Under the pieces are notes generated by a model that made no database searches, was not told where the DNA came from, and saw only the letters and a list, made by a program, of their open reading frames with translations. A stretch of 62,291 nucleotides of DNA. It comes from Acetobacterium sp. GTDB lineage: Bacteria; Bacillota; Clostridia; Eubacteriales; Eubacteriaceae. This document shows, one piece after another, positions 16,833 through 25,871 of this stretch (positions are counted from its first letter, which is position 1; every line of letters starts with the position of its first letter). The DNA lies in contig NZ_JAUSPS010000083.1 of the NCBI RefSeq assembly GCF_030652775.1, positions 1 through 62,291 on the forward strand, in the 5' to 3' direction. Made by a program: the position numbers and the translations under genes.

Positions 16833-18215
16833 TTATGGTAATAAAACAATATTCGGAACCCCAAAATAATCTGCCAGGGCGCGATTTACCCAATGGTTAG
16901 GATCCAATTGGACATCCTTTAATCCGTACATACCATTGTGGCTGGATAAGGGCACAATTTCCGGCACCTGGATCAGAGCTTCGTTTTTGTGCTCCTCAAT
17001 GATCTGAACCCGGGCGATATACTGTTTGTTGACCGTGATGGCGTCTACTCCCACATAACCCCAGGACATAATATAGAACAACAGAACCGCACAGCCAGGA
17101 ATTAAAACAAATTTCCTGATCCGTTCCGGTGTCAATTTAAGTTGACTAAAGGCATAAACAACCGCAATAATTAAAAATGCGGCCAGCCCAAACATCGCTC
17201 GGGGCGGAAATTTTGGCGGTAGAAGCATCACCAGCATTGCTGCCGCTGCAGCCACTGTAAAAATCCCAAAATTCACCAATGCTTTTCGGTCTTTCTCATT
17301 TTTCAATATGACAAAAGCGATGGCTGCCAAAATCACCAACGGCATCAGGGCATAGAGATTGTAGGCAAAATATGAAAGCCGGGTAATGATCGGATTTGAT
17401 CCCACCATCATGGTTACCTCAGCTACCGCTGATTCATTCTCCACCCGCAGACTGTTCCCAGGGGCGAAAATCATCGATAGAAATCCACAGGTTGCAAAAA
17501 ATAAACCGGTATAGGCAAATGCCGGAATCTGGATTTTTTCTTTAAAATATAACGCACCAAACATAAGCATAATCAAGATCATCGCCCCGGCCGTGTTTTC
17601 ATTGGTAATGCCACTGATGAAAAATAAGGGAATCATCGCCAGGGCGAACCAGATGCTGTTTAATAACTTCGTCTGTTTCTCTTGATACAAGCGAAATGGG
17701 AGAATGGCTAATAAAATAATCGTTCCGCACCACAAATAGTTGCACGAGCCCGTTAACCACATCACCGTCTGTCCAAACATCGGGATGAAAAACCAGATTA
17801 AGACAGTTGTTAACAATAATAATTCGAAACGGATTCTTCGGCCAACGGCCAGAAAATAAACCGCCAGACAAAAGATAATATAACAAAAACTATTGGCTAT
17901 ATTGAAAACATCTTTTCCCAAAAACATAAATGTCTGAGTCAATACTTCTGCCGCAACCCGACCACCCCAGGTTGTATAATAAGCGATCTGAGAAGTAACG
18001 ATATCACCAAGGGTCATGACCGGAATTGATGTGCCAAAAATAAAGGTATAGACAAAATCATCGGCGATCAGGGGAGTTTTCATATTTAAAAACACCATGT
18101 AAGAAAATGTAAGCACTAGTAAAGCAAAAAAAAGAATCCGGTTTATTTTTTTAGAACCCATCCAACTTTCATATGTCTGATTGATGCTTTTCTTTTGAAC
18201 ATGATTATTGTCCAT
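16833..18215 (-). CDS. DUF6056-like polytopic membrane protein, probable GT-C-type glycosyltransferase (paralogue 2)
   Basis: The 460-residue polytopic protein shares the landmarks of its neighbour: IADD (Asp52-Asp53) after TM1, YYTTWGGR (79-86), NYLWCG, APGNSLR, and an Arg-rich PPKFPPRAMFG in place of the late SP...SG-RT motif. The WGGR variant and the altered late motif suggest a different acceptor or donor from paralogues 1 and 3. It precedes paralogue 1 by 15 bases, indicating one transcript. Confidence 0.7.
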   Translation of the reverse strand: MDNNHVQKKSINQTYESWMGSKKINRILFFALLVLTFSYMVFLNMKTPLIADDFVYTFIFGTSIPVMTLGDIVTSQIAYYTTWGGRVAAEVLTQTFMFLGKDVFNIANSFCYIIFCLAVYFLAVGRRIRFELLLLTTVLIWFFIPMFGQTVMWLTGSCNYLWCGTIILLAILPFRLYQEKQTKLLNSIWFALAMIPLFFISGITNENTAGAMILIMLMFGALYFKEKIQIPAFAYTGLFFATCGFLSMIFAPGNSLRVENESAVAEVTMMVGSNPIITRLSYFAYNLYALMPLVILAAIAFVILKNEKDRKALVNFGIFTVAAAAAMLVMLLPPKFPPRAMFGLAAFLIIAVVYAFSQLKLTPERIRKFVLIPGCAVLLFYIMSWGYVGVDAITVNKQYIARVQIIEEHKNEALIQVPEIVPLSSHNGMYGLKDVQLDPNHWVNRALADYFGVPNIVLLP

Positions 18216-18299
18216 CTTTAATCACACACTACCCTCCCAAAATTATGTATTCATGACTTGGTCAAACAAAACACTATCGATCATTCTACTCTTGTTTTC

Positions 18300-18650
18300 T
18301 TAAATAAAAGCATAAATTAATATGCCCCCAACGATTAATAGATTTCCGATAATCTTACGCCGACTTATTTTTTCTTTTAAAATAAGCATTCCTAAAATTC
18401 CGACATAAATGTATCCGGTCGATTCTAAAACCGGTCCCATGGTCAGTGGCACCCCTCGATAGGAAAATGTCGTTAATAGTGATGAGCTCAATAAAAAGAA
18501 ATAGGCTATGATAACATACCCATTCAGATATTCTCTGATTCGACTTTCATAATGAATCATCGCACTTTTTTTCAGAATGACTTGTGAAAGAGATGCTACT
18601 AAAACCGAGAAAAGATACATTGCATAGTAAATCCATTCATTATTTATCAT
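18300..18650 (-). CDS. Four-helix SMR/ArnE-like membrane protein (half-flippase candidate A)
   Basis: The 116-residue protein has four TMs and EamA/SMR-like features: SQVILKKSA after TM1, a PLTMGPVLEST stretch in TM3 and a final helix LLIVGGILIYAFI. Its size and fold match halves of heterodimeric small transporters such as ArnE/ArnF, which flip undecaprenyl-phosphate-aminoarabinose. It overlaps the gene at 18640-18978 by 11 bases, and the pair sits between DUF6056-like genes. A lipid-linked sugar flippase is therefore a good inference; a drug exporter of the EbrAB type is the alternative. Confidence 0.7.
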   Translation of the reverse strand: MINNEWIYYAMYLFSVLVASLSQVILKKSAMIHYESRIREYLNGYVIIAYFFLLSSSLLTTFSYRGVPLTMGPVLESTGYIYVGILGMLILKEKISRRKIIGNLLIVGGILIYAFI

Positions 18651-18978
18651 CGCTTACCACCAAATATATTCCTGAAACAATAATCACTGAACCCAACAAC
18701 ATCCCCCAGCGCAATGCTTCTCCAAAAAACAGATATCCCCAGACAATTCCCCACAAAATAGTAATCGCTTTGTTTGCAAAAGCCACCGTTAATGGAAACC
18801 GCTTCAAGATCTGCTGCCAGAGCAGCGCATACACAAACAACACTAGTAAAAACAAACCGTAATAAAGAACAAATCCAAAGGAAAGAAATTCTTCTTTACT
18901 GGCCATCTTCGAGAAAATCGATCCGATTGAATATAATAATAAACTTGCATGTAAAAATAAATAGTTTTTAAATTTCAT
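18640..18978 (-). CDS. Four-helix SMR/ArnF-like membrane protein (half-flippase candidate B)
   Basis: A 112-residue four-TM protein: LHASLLLYSIGSIFSKMAS in TM1, PLTVAFANKAITILWGIVWGYLFFGEALRWG in TM3 and its following loop, and LLGSVIIVSGIYLVV in TM4. The Lys in the ANKAI segment and the FGEALRW loop are common in the EamA/SMR superfamily. The start at 18978 has GGGAG four to five bases upstream; an earlier ATG at 19011 has no clear site. With the overlapping downstream gene it likely forms an asymmetric dimer. Confidence 0.7.
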   Translation of the reverse strand: MKFKNYLFLHASLLLYSIGSIFSKMASKEEFLSFGFVLYYGLFLLVLFVYALLWQQILKRFPLTVAFANKAITILWGIVWGYLFFGEALRWGMLLGSVIIVSGIYLVVSDDK

Positions 18979-19112
18979 TATTCTCCCGATCTGAGTCTTA
19001 TTTTCAGGCATTCTTTTCTGCTATACCTTATTCATCCTGGATTAAATCCCCTGCTTGAATCATCTGGATCGAATCAAAGAATTCTAAATCACTGACTTTA
19101 GGTAATCCCTTT

Positions 19113-20468
19113 TTATACTGAAGCCAACAAGTTCAAAATAGACAAAGCACCAAAAATCGCTAATGAATACTGCAACAAAGAACCCTGCCAGGACTTTTTG
19201 AGATTGCCTTTTTTGATCTGATTGATTATCATTAAGCTGATCATTAATAAACAAAAGTACAAAAAGACATAGGTTCGATCTCCCGAAACCCATATACTCG
19301 GCGAAAACCCAAGGATAACTCTGGATGCGATACCGCCAAATAACAGCGCCTCAGCAAAAATGGTTTTATAGGTATTACCAAACACCAGATACAAACCAAT
19401 TATAATTGCTATCCCCGTAAATAAAAAAACAGCAAGTTTTACGTAGGGAAAAAGCGAAAGATAATTATCCACTGTAATCATTCCATTTGGTGGAACTGCA
19501 CCCACTAAATTTGATATGTTATTATATTCCGTTAACAACCACGTCTTGGCATATCCGACAATCAAACCAACCGATACCGGTATTATTCCAATGACACGAT
19601 AAAATTTAGATTGGTAGTTACTAACAATATAAATAGCTAATAGAATGGTAAAGATTAAAAAAACCGTATTTCCAGTAAAAATAATTTTCTGCATTGTTGA
19701 CGCAAATCCTAAATCCAACTTATCTAAAAGACTAAGCATTTCAAAATCCTTAAATCTTACAGTACTTTCTGTTTGTGCTCTTGCGCCGTTTCCGGGTGCT
19801 GTCAAGATAAACACAAAACTAGCTAATAAAGTAACGCACTGTACCAAAAACGCCCATTGCAATTTTTTATTAATGAAGAAGTAACAAAAAAAAGCGCTAT
19901 ATATCACCAGCAGAACGACCAGACATTGTTCAAGATTTCCGGCAAAAATTAACGAAAGCGTTGAAAATACTAATATCGGAAGCGGAACTCTTTCTTCCCT
20001 TGTTATCATCACGAGTGGAATCATACCAATGACCGCAGCGGTGATTGTCCAGAAATAAGAAATCGTACCGACTCGCCATCCTGAACCAGCTAAAAGATAA
20101 AACGGAAAAACAGTGAAAACCAGAATAATAGCAAGGTTCTTTTTCTTATCTTTTTCTGGATTGAAAATAGTATCTAGTGCAACTAGCAACATAAATATTA
20201 ATACCCCTGTTGCTAAAACCCAGTAAATCTTTCGATGACCAAGAAAGATATGAATGGCCGCATTAATGATTACTCGAGATGACCAATTATAATAGTCAAA
20301 CAAGATATTATTCCACTCCTGGAACCATGTAATTCCAACATATTTATTAATTAAAGCCAGATCATCTGCAACAATCGGTGTTATTGACAAAACTACAGTA
20401 TACCCCAGCACAACAATAAAAAAGGGTAAGTAATAATAAATTGTATTCTTCGAAATTTTACTTTTCAT
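19113..20468 (-). CDS. DUF6056-like polytopic membrane protein, probable GT-C-type glycosyltransferase (paralogue 3)
   Basis: The 451-residue polytopic protein with VADD (Asp35-Asp36), YYNWSSR (59-65), SYFW, APGNGARAQTES and SPSIWVSGDRTY, closest in motif spelling to paralogue 1. It overlaps the preceding small protein gene by 11 bases. Together with the two other copies and the SMR pair it forms an apparent lipid-sugar transfer module. No nucleotide-binding GT-A/GT-B motif is present, consistent with a lipid-linked donor. Confidence 0.7.
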   Translation of the reverse strand: MKSKISKNTIYYYLPFFIVVLGYTVVLSITPIVADDLALINKYVGITWFQEWNNILFDYYNWSSRVIINAAIHIFLGHRKIYWVLATGVLIFMLLVALDTIFNPEKDKKKNLAIILVFTVFPFYLLAGSGWRVGTISYFWTITAAVIGMIPLVMITREERVPLPILVFSTLSLIFAGNLEQCLVVLLVIYSAFFCYFFINKKLQWAFLVQCVTLLASFVFILTAPGNGARAQTESTVRFKDFEMLSLLDKLDLGFASTMQKIIFTGNTVFLIFTILLAIYIVSNYQSKFYRVIGIIPVSVGLIVGYAKTWLLTEYNNISNLVGAVPPNGMITVDNYLSLFPYVKLAVFLFTGIAIIIGLYLVFGNTYKTIFAEALLFGGIASRVILGFSPSIWVSGDRTYVFLYFCLLMISLMIINQIKKGNLKKSWQGSLLQYSLAIFGALSILNLLASV

Positions 20469-20955
20469 TTTTATTACCCCAGCTTGTTACCGTATATCCA
20501 GTTTCCTGATAAGATTGAACGCCATTTGATTCGTAAAGAAATAGAATTTCATATTCCTTATTAACAAAATCCAATTCCCATGACTTTGCTGCGGCCATAA
20601 TGTTACGATAGTTCATTTCATCCTCTTCAACAACAATCGCTTCTTTAGGAAAACTCTCTGTTGGCAGCACATATACCATTTTTGACTCTTTTTCTTTGAG
20701 CAGCACCCGATTATTAAAATGATTAATTGGCTCACCTTCTTTATAGAAAACGCCTTCAATATGGATTGAATCTTTGCCAAAATAAAGCGTATTGATATCC
20801 ACAACAAAATCTGTGGTCTGAGTAATATTATCAAGAGCAATTTTTTCAATCCATCCTTCATTCATGAATAAAAGAAATAGAAAGCAGCCACTAAGAAGCA
20901 ATAAGGCAACCGCAACAATTTTAACTGCTTTTTTATTAATATTATTATCATTCAT
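20458..20955 (-). CDS. Unrecognised membrane-anchored extracytoplasmic protein
   Basis: From the ATG at 20955 (MNDNNINKK) the protein has 165 residues: one TM (about 9-28) then a compact beta-rich domain of about 130 residues with a late aromatic/acidic segment. I do not recognise it. The start is uncertain: a GTG at 20979 extends it by eight residues, but its AGAGAG site directly abuts it. Overlap with the DUF6056-like gene downstream suggests a partner or accessory of that protein. Confidence 0.6.
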   Translation of the reverse strand: MNDNNINKKAVKIVAVALLLLSGCFLFLLFMNEGWIEKIALDNITQTTDFVVDINTLYFGKDSIHIEGVFYKEGEPINHFNNRVLLKEKESKMVYVLPTESFPKEAIVVEEDEMNYRNIMAAAKSWELDFVNKEYEILFLYESNGVQSYQETGYTVTSWGNKNEK

Positions 20956-20984
20956 ATGCTTATTATTAATAGCGCTCACCTCTC

Positions 20985-21782
20985 TTAGGAACTATATGTG
21001 TCATAGGCTTTTCGATAAAACAACATCAATAACTTTACAATCCACGCCGGCCAAAACTGCCGAAACATGTTTGTATCTTCTGTGAGCCTCAATTGATTGT
21101 CAATAAAGGCTTTGCTAGTTGCCTCATCGTGAATCCGATACCAGACCAAAGGTTTATCCACATAGGCAAATGAACCTTCTTTTTGTGAGAGCTTATAAAA
21201 GGTGTCCCAATCGATGTTAAATTTATACTCTGAGGTAAAAACATTTTCACCGAGAGAACCTTTATTATATGTCACTGACGGGCAGCAAATGGAATTCCCA
21301 AACGCTAATGTCAGTTTACGCACCCATTTCTTTTTTGATAAAAACCGGCTTTTTAATGGTATCCGCAAGAGTCTTCTAATCTTACTGTTAATATCACGGT
21401 CACCCTTATTTCCATTTTTTAATGGAATATAATCCGTCAGAAACATGATACTATCATCAGTATCTTTTAGTTTTTTGTACATTTCTTCTGTATAAAGCGG
21501 GTCATAGACGTCATCCTGATGCGCAATGGTAACATAATCACCAGCAGCAGTATTATAAGCAAAATTCCAATCGTCCCGAATATCGCTTTTACCTTCTCTT
21601 ATATATAATGGCACCTCATATTTTTGGGCAATATTCTTGATAAAATCACATGGCGTAGACGTACAAATTATAATCTCGCTTTGCTGCCTTTGTTTTTTTA
21701 GAGACTCTAAGCATTCATCAAGATATGGTGATTCTTTGTAAGCACTTACAGAAAAAACATGTCTAAAATTATTATCTATCAT
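20985..21782 (-). CDS. GT2-family glycosyltransferase
   Basis: A cytoplasmic GT-A fold enzyme of 265 residues without TM. The N-terminus (FSVSAYKESPYLDECLESLKKQ) is the typical nucleotide-sugar binding beginning, followed by IAHQDDVYDPLY carrying the D-x-D type metal site and a late W-rich region (DTFYKLSQKEGSFAYVDKPLVWYRIH), common in GT2 enzymes of capsule clusters. It overlaps the GtrA-like gene by 4 bases (ATGA). It probably adds one sugar to the lipid-linked repeat. Confidence 0.85.
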   Translation of the reverse strand: MIDNNFRHVFSVSAYKESPYLDECLESLKKQRQQSEIIICTSTPCDFIKNIAQKYEVPLYIREGKSDIRDDWNFAYNTAAGDYVTIAHQDDVYDPLYTEEMYKKLKDTDDSIMFLTDYIPLKNGNKGDRDINSKIRRLLRIPLKSRFLSKKKWVRKLTLAFGNSICCPSVTYNKGSLGENVFTSEYKFNIDWDTFYKLSQKEGSFAYVDKPLVWYRIHDEATSKAFIDNQLRLTEDTNMFRQFWPAWIVKLLMLFYRKAYDTYSS

Positions 21783-22192
21783 TCATTTTCCCTTTCATTA
21801 AAAGCCCATAACTTATTCATAATAAAATTCAGCGGTGTTGTCACGCAGACATTTATAATTGGCGCAATTCCTAGCGAGATCCCCAAAACGTCGACCCACA
21901 GAATAAGCAGAACAGTGCTTAATGCATAGGTAATCCCATAGGCAATAAACACTTTCATTCCGGTTTTTGCGTGAGATCGTTTTTCTGTCTGTTCTTGCTT
22001 AAATACAAACTTATTATTCCAAAAATAAGCATTGAGCGTCCCCAACACAAAACCTGCCGTATTTGCTATGATATAGTGTGCCCCAAAGAAAATAAAAACA
22101 TAATATATAATTAAGGATACCAACGTATTTGAAACGCCGACAATCCCAAATTTAATAAACTGGATCATCACTTTTCCATCATTTTTTTTCAT
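21779..22192 (-). CDS. GtrA-like membrane protein (polyprenyl-phosphate sugar flippase candidate)
   Basis: About 137 residues with four TMs and the GtrA signature: FIKFGIVGVSNTLVSLIIYY at the first helix, NTAGFVLGTLNAYFWNNKFVF in the second, and a C-terminal NFIMNKLWAF. GtrA proteins are thought to flip the lipid-linked sugar made by GtrB. It overlaps the end of the GtrB-like gene by 14 bases, matching the classic gtrA-gtrB pair. The start could be 22207, 22192 or 22168 (MIQFIKF, with GGA seven bases upstream). Confidence 0.88.
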   Translation of the reverse strand: MKKNDGKVMIQFIKFGIVGVSNTLVSLIIYYVFIFFGAHYIIANTAGFVLGTLNAYFWNNKFVFKQEQTEKRSHAKTGMKVFIAYGITYALSTVLLILWVDVLGISLGIAPIINVCVTTPLNFIMNKLWAFNERENE

Positions 22193-23156
22193 ATTTTGCT
22201 TTCTCATCGCTTTGGCTCAATGTTGTTTCAATATTATATCTTGGTCTTCTTTTCGACTCCATATAAGTTTTACCAATATACTCTCCAATTACTCCAATCG
22301 ACATCAGTTGCACCCCGCCGAGAAACCAGATGGAAATCATTGTTGATGTCCATCCCTGAATCGTTTGGCCATATAACAACTTCCCAATCAAGATATATAA
22401 AATTGATACCCCACTAAAAAAAGCAATAACTCCGCCTAAAATAGAAATCATCGTAATCGGTTTGATGCTAAATGAGGTAATTCCGTCCCAGGCAAAACTG
22501 ATCATTTTTTTAAGCGGATATTTTGATTCACCAGCCGTCCGCTTTCCCCTGCTGTAATAAACACAATCTGTTTTATATCCGATTAATGGAATAATTCCTC
22601 TTAAAAATAAATTTTGTTCCTGATAATGACCTAATTCGTCAATCGCTTTTTTACTCATCAAACGATAATCAGCATGATTGTAAACCGATTCCACACCCAA
22701 ATTTTTCATCAATTTATAAAAAATTTGAGCCGAATTACGTTTAAACATACTGTCCGTTTCGCGATTATCCCGGACTCCATAAACAACTTCACAGCCTTCA
22801 TGATACTTGTCTACCATTTCTTCAATAACTGCTACATCGTCCTGTAAATCAGCATCGATCGAAACGGTAATATCTGCAAGGTTTTTTGCGTACTCCAGCC
22901 CTGCCAGCAGGGCATTCTGATGACCACGGTTCCGGGACAGCTTTAGTCCGCATACATATTTATTGATTCCGTATTCTTCCTCAATAAGTTCCCATGTTTT
23001 ATCCTTACTGCCATCGTCGACAAAAAGCACAAAACTACTATCTGCTATCTTATTTTTCTTTATCAAGTCCACGATAACACTTACTAACACACTGATTGTT
23101 TCCGCCATAACTTCTTCTTCATTGTAGCAGGGAACAACAATCGCCAATTTATCCAT
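22179..23156 (-). CDS. GtrB/CsbB-like polyprenyl-phosphate glycosyltransferase
   Basis: The 325-residue GT2 enzyme has a catalytic domain (about 1-225) with VPCYNEEEV at the start, FVDDGSKDKT, the metal site SIDADLQDD and the LSRNRGHQNALLAGL segment. Two C-terminal TMs (about 232-258 and 268-295) follow. This is the layout of GtrB, CsbB and YkoT, which load a sugar from a UDP-donor onto undecaprenyl phosphate on the inner face. Paired with GtrA, it supplies the donor for an outside-acting GT-C enzyme, presumably one of the DUF6056-like or DUF2142-like proteins nearby. Confidence 0.92.
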   Translation of the reverse strand: MDKLAIVVPCYNEEEVMAETISVLVSVIVDLIKKNKIADSSFVLFVDDGSKDKTWELIEEEYGINKYVCGLKLSRNRGHQNALLAGLEYAKNLADITVSIDADLQDDVAVIEEMVDKYHEGCEVVYGVRDNRETDSMFKRNSAQIFYKLMKNLGVESVYNHADYRLMSKKAIDELGHYQEQNLFLRGIIPLIGYKTDCVYYSRGKRTAGESKYPLKKMISFAWDGITSFSIKPITMISILGGVIAFFSGVSILYILIGKLLYGQTIQGWTSTMISIWFLGGVQLMSIGVIGEYIGKTYMESKRRPRYNIETTLSQSDEKAKYEKK

Positions 23157-23251
23157 AACACAGTCCTTTCCGTAACTCCTATAAAAGTATTCTATTCAAC
23201 AAAACTTGAATTTAAGTTTTCAACCATGACCATTTATTTCTTGTTGTTTCT

Positions 23252-24223
23252 TCACTTGGAAAATTTTTCCCCAGGTAAATCTGAATTGCTCCTGCAAATC
23301 TCATTATACAAATTTAAATGTCGCTCGAAATTATGTCGGTGCTGTTTTTTTAATACTTGCAGAATTACCCCGCTGAAAAAACTGATAATGGCAATAACCC
23401 ATAAGGCCGTGACTACAATTAAGGTCGGATATTTGGCGACAGTTCCGGTTTCAAAATAGTTCATTAAAATGGGAGTGAAAAAAAAGCCACTGATTAAAAT
23501 TAGTATTAGTGAAACCATTGAAAAAAACAGATAGGGTTTCGTATCTCTAAACAAGGTTCCGATGGTCATTAAAACCTTGTAACCATCAGAGTAAGTATTA
23601 AGTTTTGACTCACTCCCTTCTGGTCGGTCCCGATAATCAATAGGCACCTCAACAATTTTAAAATTATTATCAAGGGCAAAAATTGTCATTTCTGTTTCAA
23701 TTTCGAAGCCCTTTGCAGTTACCGGAAATGATTTTATGAATTCTCTGGTGAACCCCCGGGCACCGGTCATAATATCTTTTACTTTTGCTTTAAATAACAG
23801 ATTGATTAATTTGCGAACCAGCACGTTTCCAATATTGTGAAAAGGGCGTTTGTTTTCTACAAAATAGGTTGATGATAACCGATCGCCAATCGCCATATCT
23901 GCCCGTTTTTCATAAATCTGTTTTTCTAATTCTACTGCAAATTCGGCGGGATAGGTATCGTCTCCATCGGTCATAATATAACAGTCAGCATCAATGTCGC
24001 GAAACATCGATCTGACAACATTCCCTTTACCCTGACGATATTCGTACCGGACAATCGCTCCAGCTTTTCGAGCAATTTCATCGGTTCCATCACTGGAATT
24101 GTTGTCGTAAACATAAATATCAGCATACGGCATAACTGCCTGATGATCCTTTATTACCTTTTCGATAGTTTTTGATTCATTATAGCAAGGAATAAGTATT
24201 GCGGTTCTCTTTCTTCTTTCCAT
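23252..24223 (-). CDS. Dolichol-phosphate mannosyltransferase-like GT2 with two C-terminal helices
   Basis: A second polyprenyl-phosphate sugar synthase candidate (323 residues). It shows IPCYNESKTIEKVI, VYDNNSSDGTDEIA, MTDGDDTYP (metal site), GDRLSS and a GARGFTREF loop, then two TMs (about 235-257 and 270-293) and a basic tail. It differs clearly from the GtrB-like enzyme, so the locus probably prepares two different lipid-linked sugars. A 95-base gap separates it from the gtrB-like gene. Confidence 0.9.
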   Translation of the reverse strand: MERRKRTAILIPCYNESKTIEKVIKDHQAVMPYADIYVYDNNSSDGTDEIARKAGAIVRYEYRQGKGNVVRSMFRDIDADCYIMTDGDDTYPAEFAVELEKQIYEKRADMAIGDRLSSTYFVENKRPFHNIGNVLVRKLINLLFKAKVKDIMTGARGFTREFIKSFPVTAKGFEIETEMTIFALDNNFKIVEVPIDYRDRPEGSESKLNTYSDGYKVLMTIGTLFRDTKPYLFFSMVSLILILISGFFFTPILMNYFETGTVAKYPTLIVVTALWVIAIISFFSGVILQVLKKQHRHNFERHLNLYNEICRSNSDLPGEKFSK

Positions 24224-24308
24224 TTCTTAACTATCCCCTCAAACAATATTTATAATTCTGGATGATTCTGTTTTCACTTTATCGACAATACAAAAAATCA
24301 ACTTAAAA

Positions 24309-25835
24309 TTATGAGTAGTATTGTCCTAGCGTAAATGCTAACGATACAATGATAAAATATATTGGAATAATCGTCGTAACCACATAATATTGCTTTATTT
24401 GACTTTTACTAAGCTGATCAAATCCTGGCCCAATATTTAAAGCTAACGGAATCAGGGGCAAAAACCCTATAAAATAACGTCCTTGAACTCCATTTATTAT
24501 TGTTGATCCAACTGGGGTCCATGTTAAATACATCGATAATTCGATCGCCGTATAAATACCTAGAATTAAAATAAAACTTCCTAAACGAGTCCTTAACTTT
24601 TGCAACAGTTCTCTTGGAAAAAAAATTGAAACTGAACCGAGAAAGAACAAATAAAGGAATCCGACCCCATTAGAGCTATAAGATAACCATCCAAAATTGA
24701 ATAACATCAAGTAGTTGGTAATCCCTTCAAGAAGATTTCGCACAAATAATTGAAGATTTTCAATTGGTGTACTAATTAAAAACTTAATCTGTTCCTTCAT
24801 ATTAACTCCCTCAGGCAGAAAGGGATGTGGTATTGACGAATAGGATTTCATCCAAATTAATGAGAAAATAGCGGTTATCGGAATTGCTAAAAAAATCATT
24901 TTATGCGTGCTTTTCTTTTCAAATTTTTCTGACGGAATAAACATCAGCAATAGAATTAATAAGACAAATGGGAATTTTGAAAGGGTAATCAACATGCACA
25001 TAGCGGTATAAACTACTACGTCCCGGATTTTGATTGTATGTTCATCTTTATACAACAAATGCAAAAAATAGGCAATCGTTATAAAAATAATACCGATCCC
25101 GAAGGCATCTTGATTATAGGAAGCTGCTATGTATACTCCCATTGGTATGGTTCCAACGACAAAAAAATAATTCTTAAATACCGGAGTGAGCTTAATCGCA
25201 AAACTTATTAATACTGCATAAATAAGTAAATTTGTCATTCTCCCGAGATAAAAAGACCAAAGAACACTAAAATCGACCAATCTGCCAAATCCAATCCCAA
25301 CCGCCTGAGGTAGATATGATATAAACGAATACGCATTTGTTGCCTTTAACCCGTTACTCTCAACTTTTTGAACATTGCTATCGTGAATATTTAAATCATT
25401 TTTAATAATCGTCTTTTGCTGCTGATCATGCAACAAATCATAATCTTCACTGATCAGCAATTGAGAATCAAGATTACTAACAGTGACTTTCCCTTCTGTT
25501 AGGTACATCGCCCTTGCTAAATGCGCCGTTTCATCTGGGGTATCCAGTATCGGCGTTATAACCGAAAATAACAAACCAAACGATACTATCGTTATTAAGG
25601 CATCCCAATGGAGTTTCCGCCCCGTGAAAATTAAAACAATCATGCTGAGAAAGAAGGCTAAAGCTATTATTATGGGTGCTTTATTGATCGTTCCACCAAA
25701 GACAAATAAGAAAAGAAAAAATATTACACCACCAATAATTGCATAAATCCAACGATCCATAATACTCGAAAGCACAAATTCCGTTAATTTTGTCAATTTG
25801 AACCGTCTCATCATGTCATTTTTGTTTCTTTTCAT
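24309..25835 (-). CDS. DUF2142-like polytopic membrane protein, probable GT-C glycosyltransferase
   Basis: The 508-residue protein has about 11 TMs. After the third helix it has TPILDTPDETAHLARAMYLTEGK, the P-D-E-x-A-H motif of the DUF2142 family, placed in the first outside loop like the acidic motif of GT-C enzymes. Later NQDAFG and SKFPF are also typical. It probably uses a polyprenyl-phosphate sugar made by one of the two synthases encoded immediately downstream. The start may be internal (MDRWIYAI region) but MKRNKNDM has the upstream GAAAGA and is kept. Confidence 0.8.
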   Translation of the reverse strand: MKRNKNDMMRRFKLTKLTEFVLSSIMDRWIYAIIGGVIFFLFLFVFGGTINKAPIIIALAFFLSMIVLIFTGRKLHWDALITIVSFGLLFSVITPILDTPDETAHLARAMYLTEGKVTVSNLDSQLLISEDYDLLHDQQQKTIIKNDLNIHDSNVQKVESNGLKATNAYSFISYLPQAVGIGFGRLVDFSVLWSFYLGRMTNLLIYAVLISFAIKLTPVFKNYFFVVGTIPMGVYIAASYNQDAFGIGIIFITIAYFLHLLYKDEHTIKIRDVVVYTAMCMLITLSKFPFVLLILLLMFIPSEKFEKKSTHKMIFLAIPITAIFSLIWMKSYSSIPHPFLPEGVNMKEQIKFLISTPIENLQLFVRNLLEGITNYLMLFNFGWLSYSSNGVGFLYLFFLGSVSIFFPRELLQKLRTRLGSFILILGIYTAIELSMYLTWTPVGSTIINGVQGRYFIGFLPLIPLALNIGPGFDQLSKSQIKQYYVVTTIIPIYFIIVSLAFTLGQYYS

Positions 25836-25871
25836 CTTTCCCTCTTTTTCAATGAATAAGCTTTAATTGTC

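Noticed and set aside
15453..20468. Possibility that the three polytopic proteins are O-antigen polymerases (Wzy)
   Set aside because: They carry an acidic pair after TM1 and a W-x-x-R motif as in GT-C enzymes, and come in three copies; Wzy proteins lack this pattern, and this locus uses ABC export rather than Wzx/Wzy.
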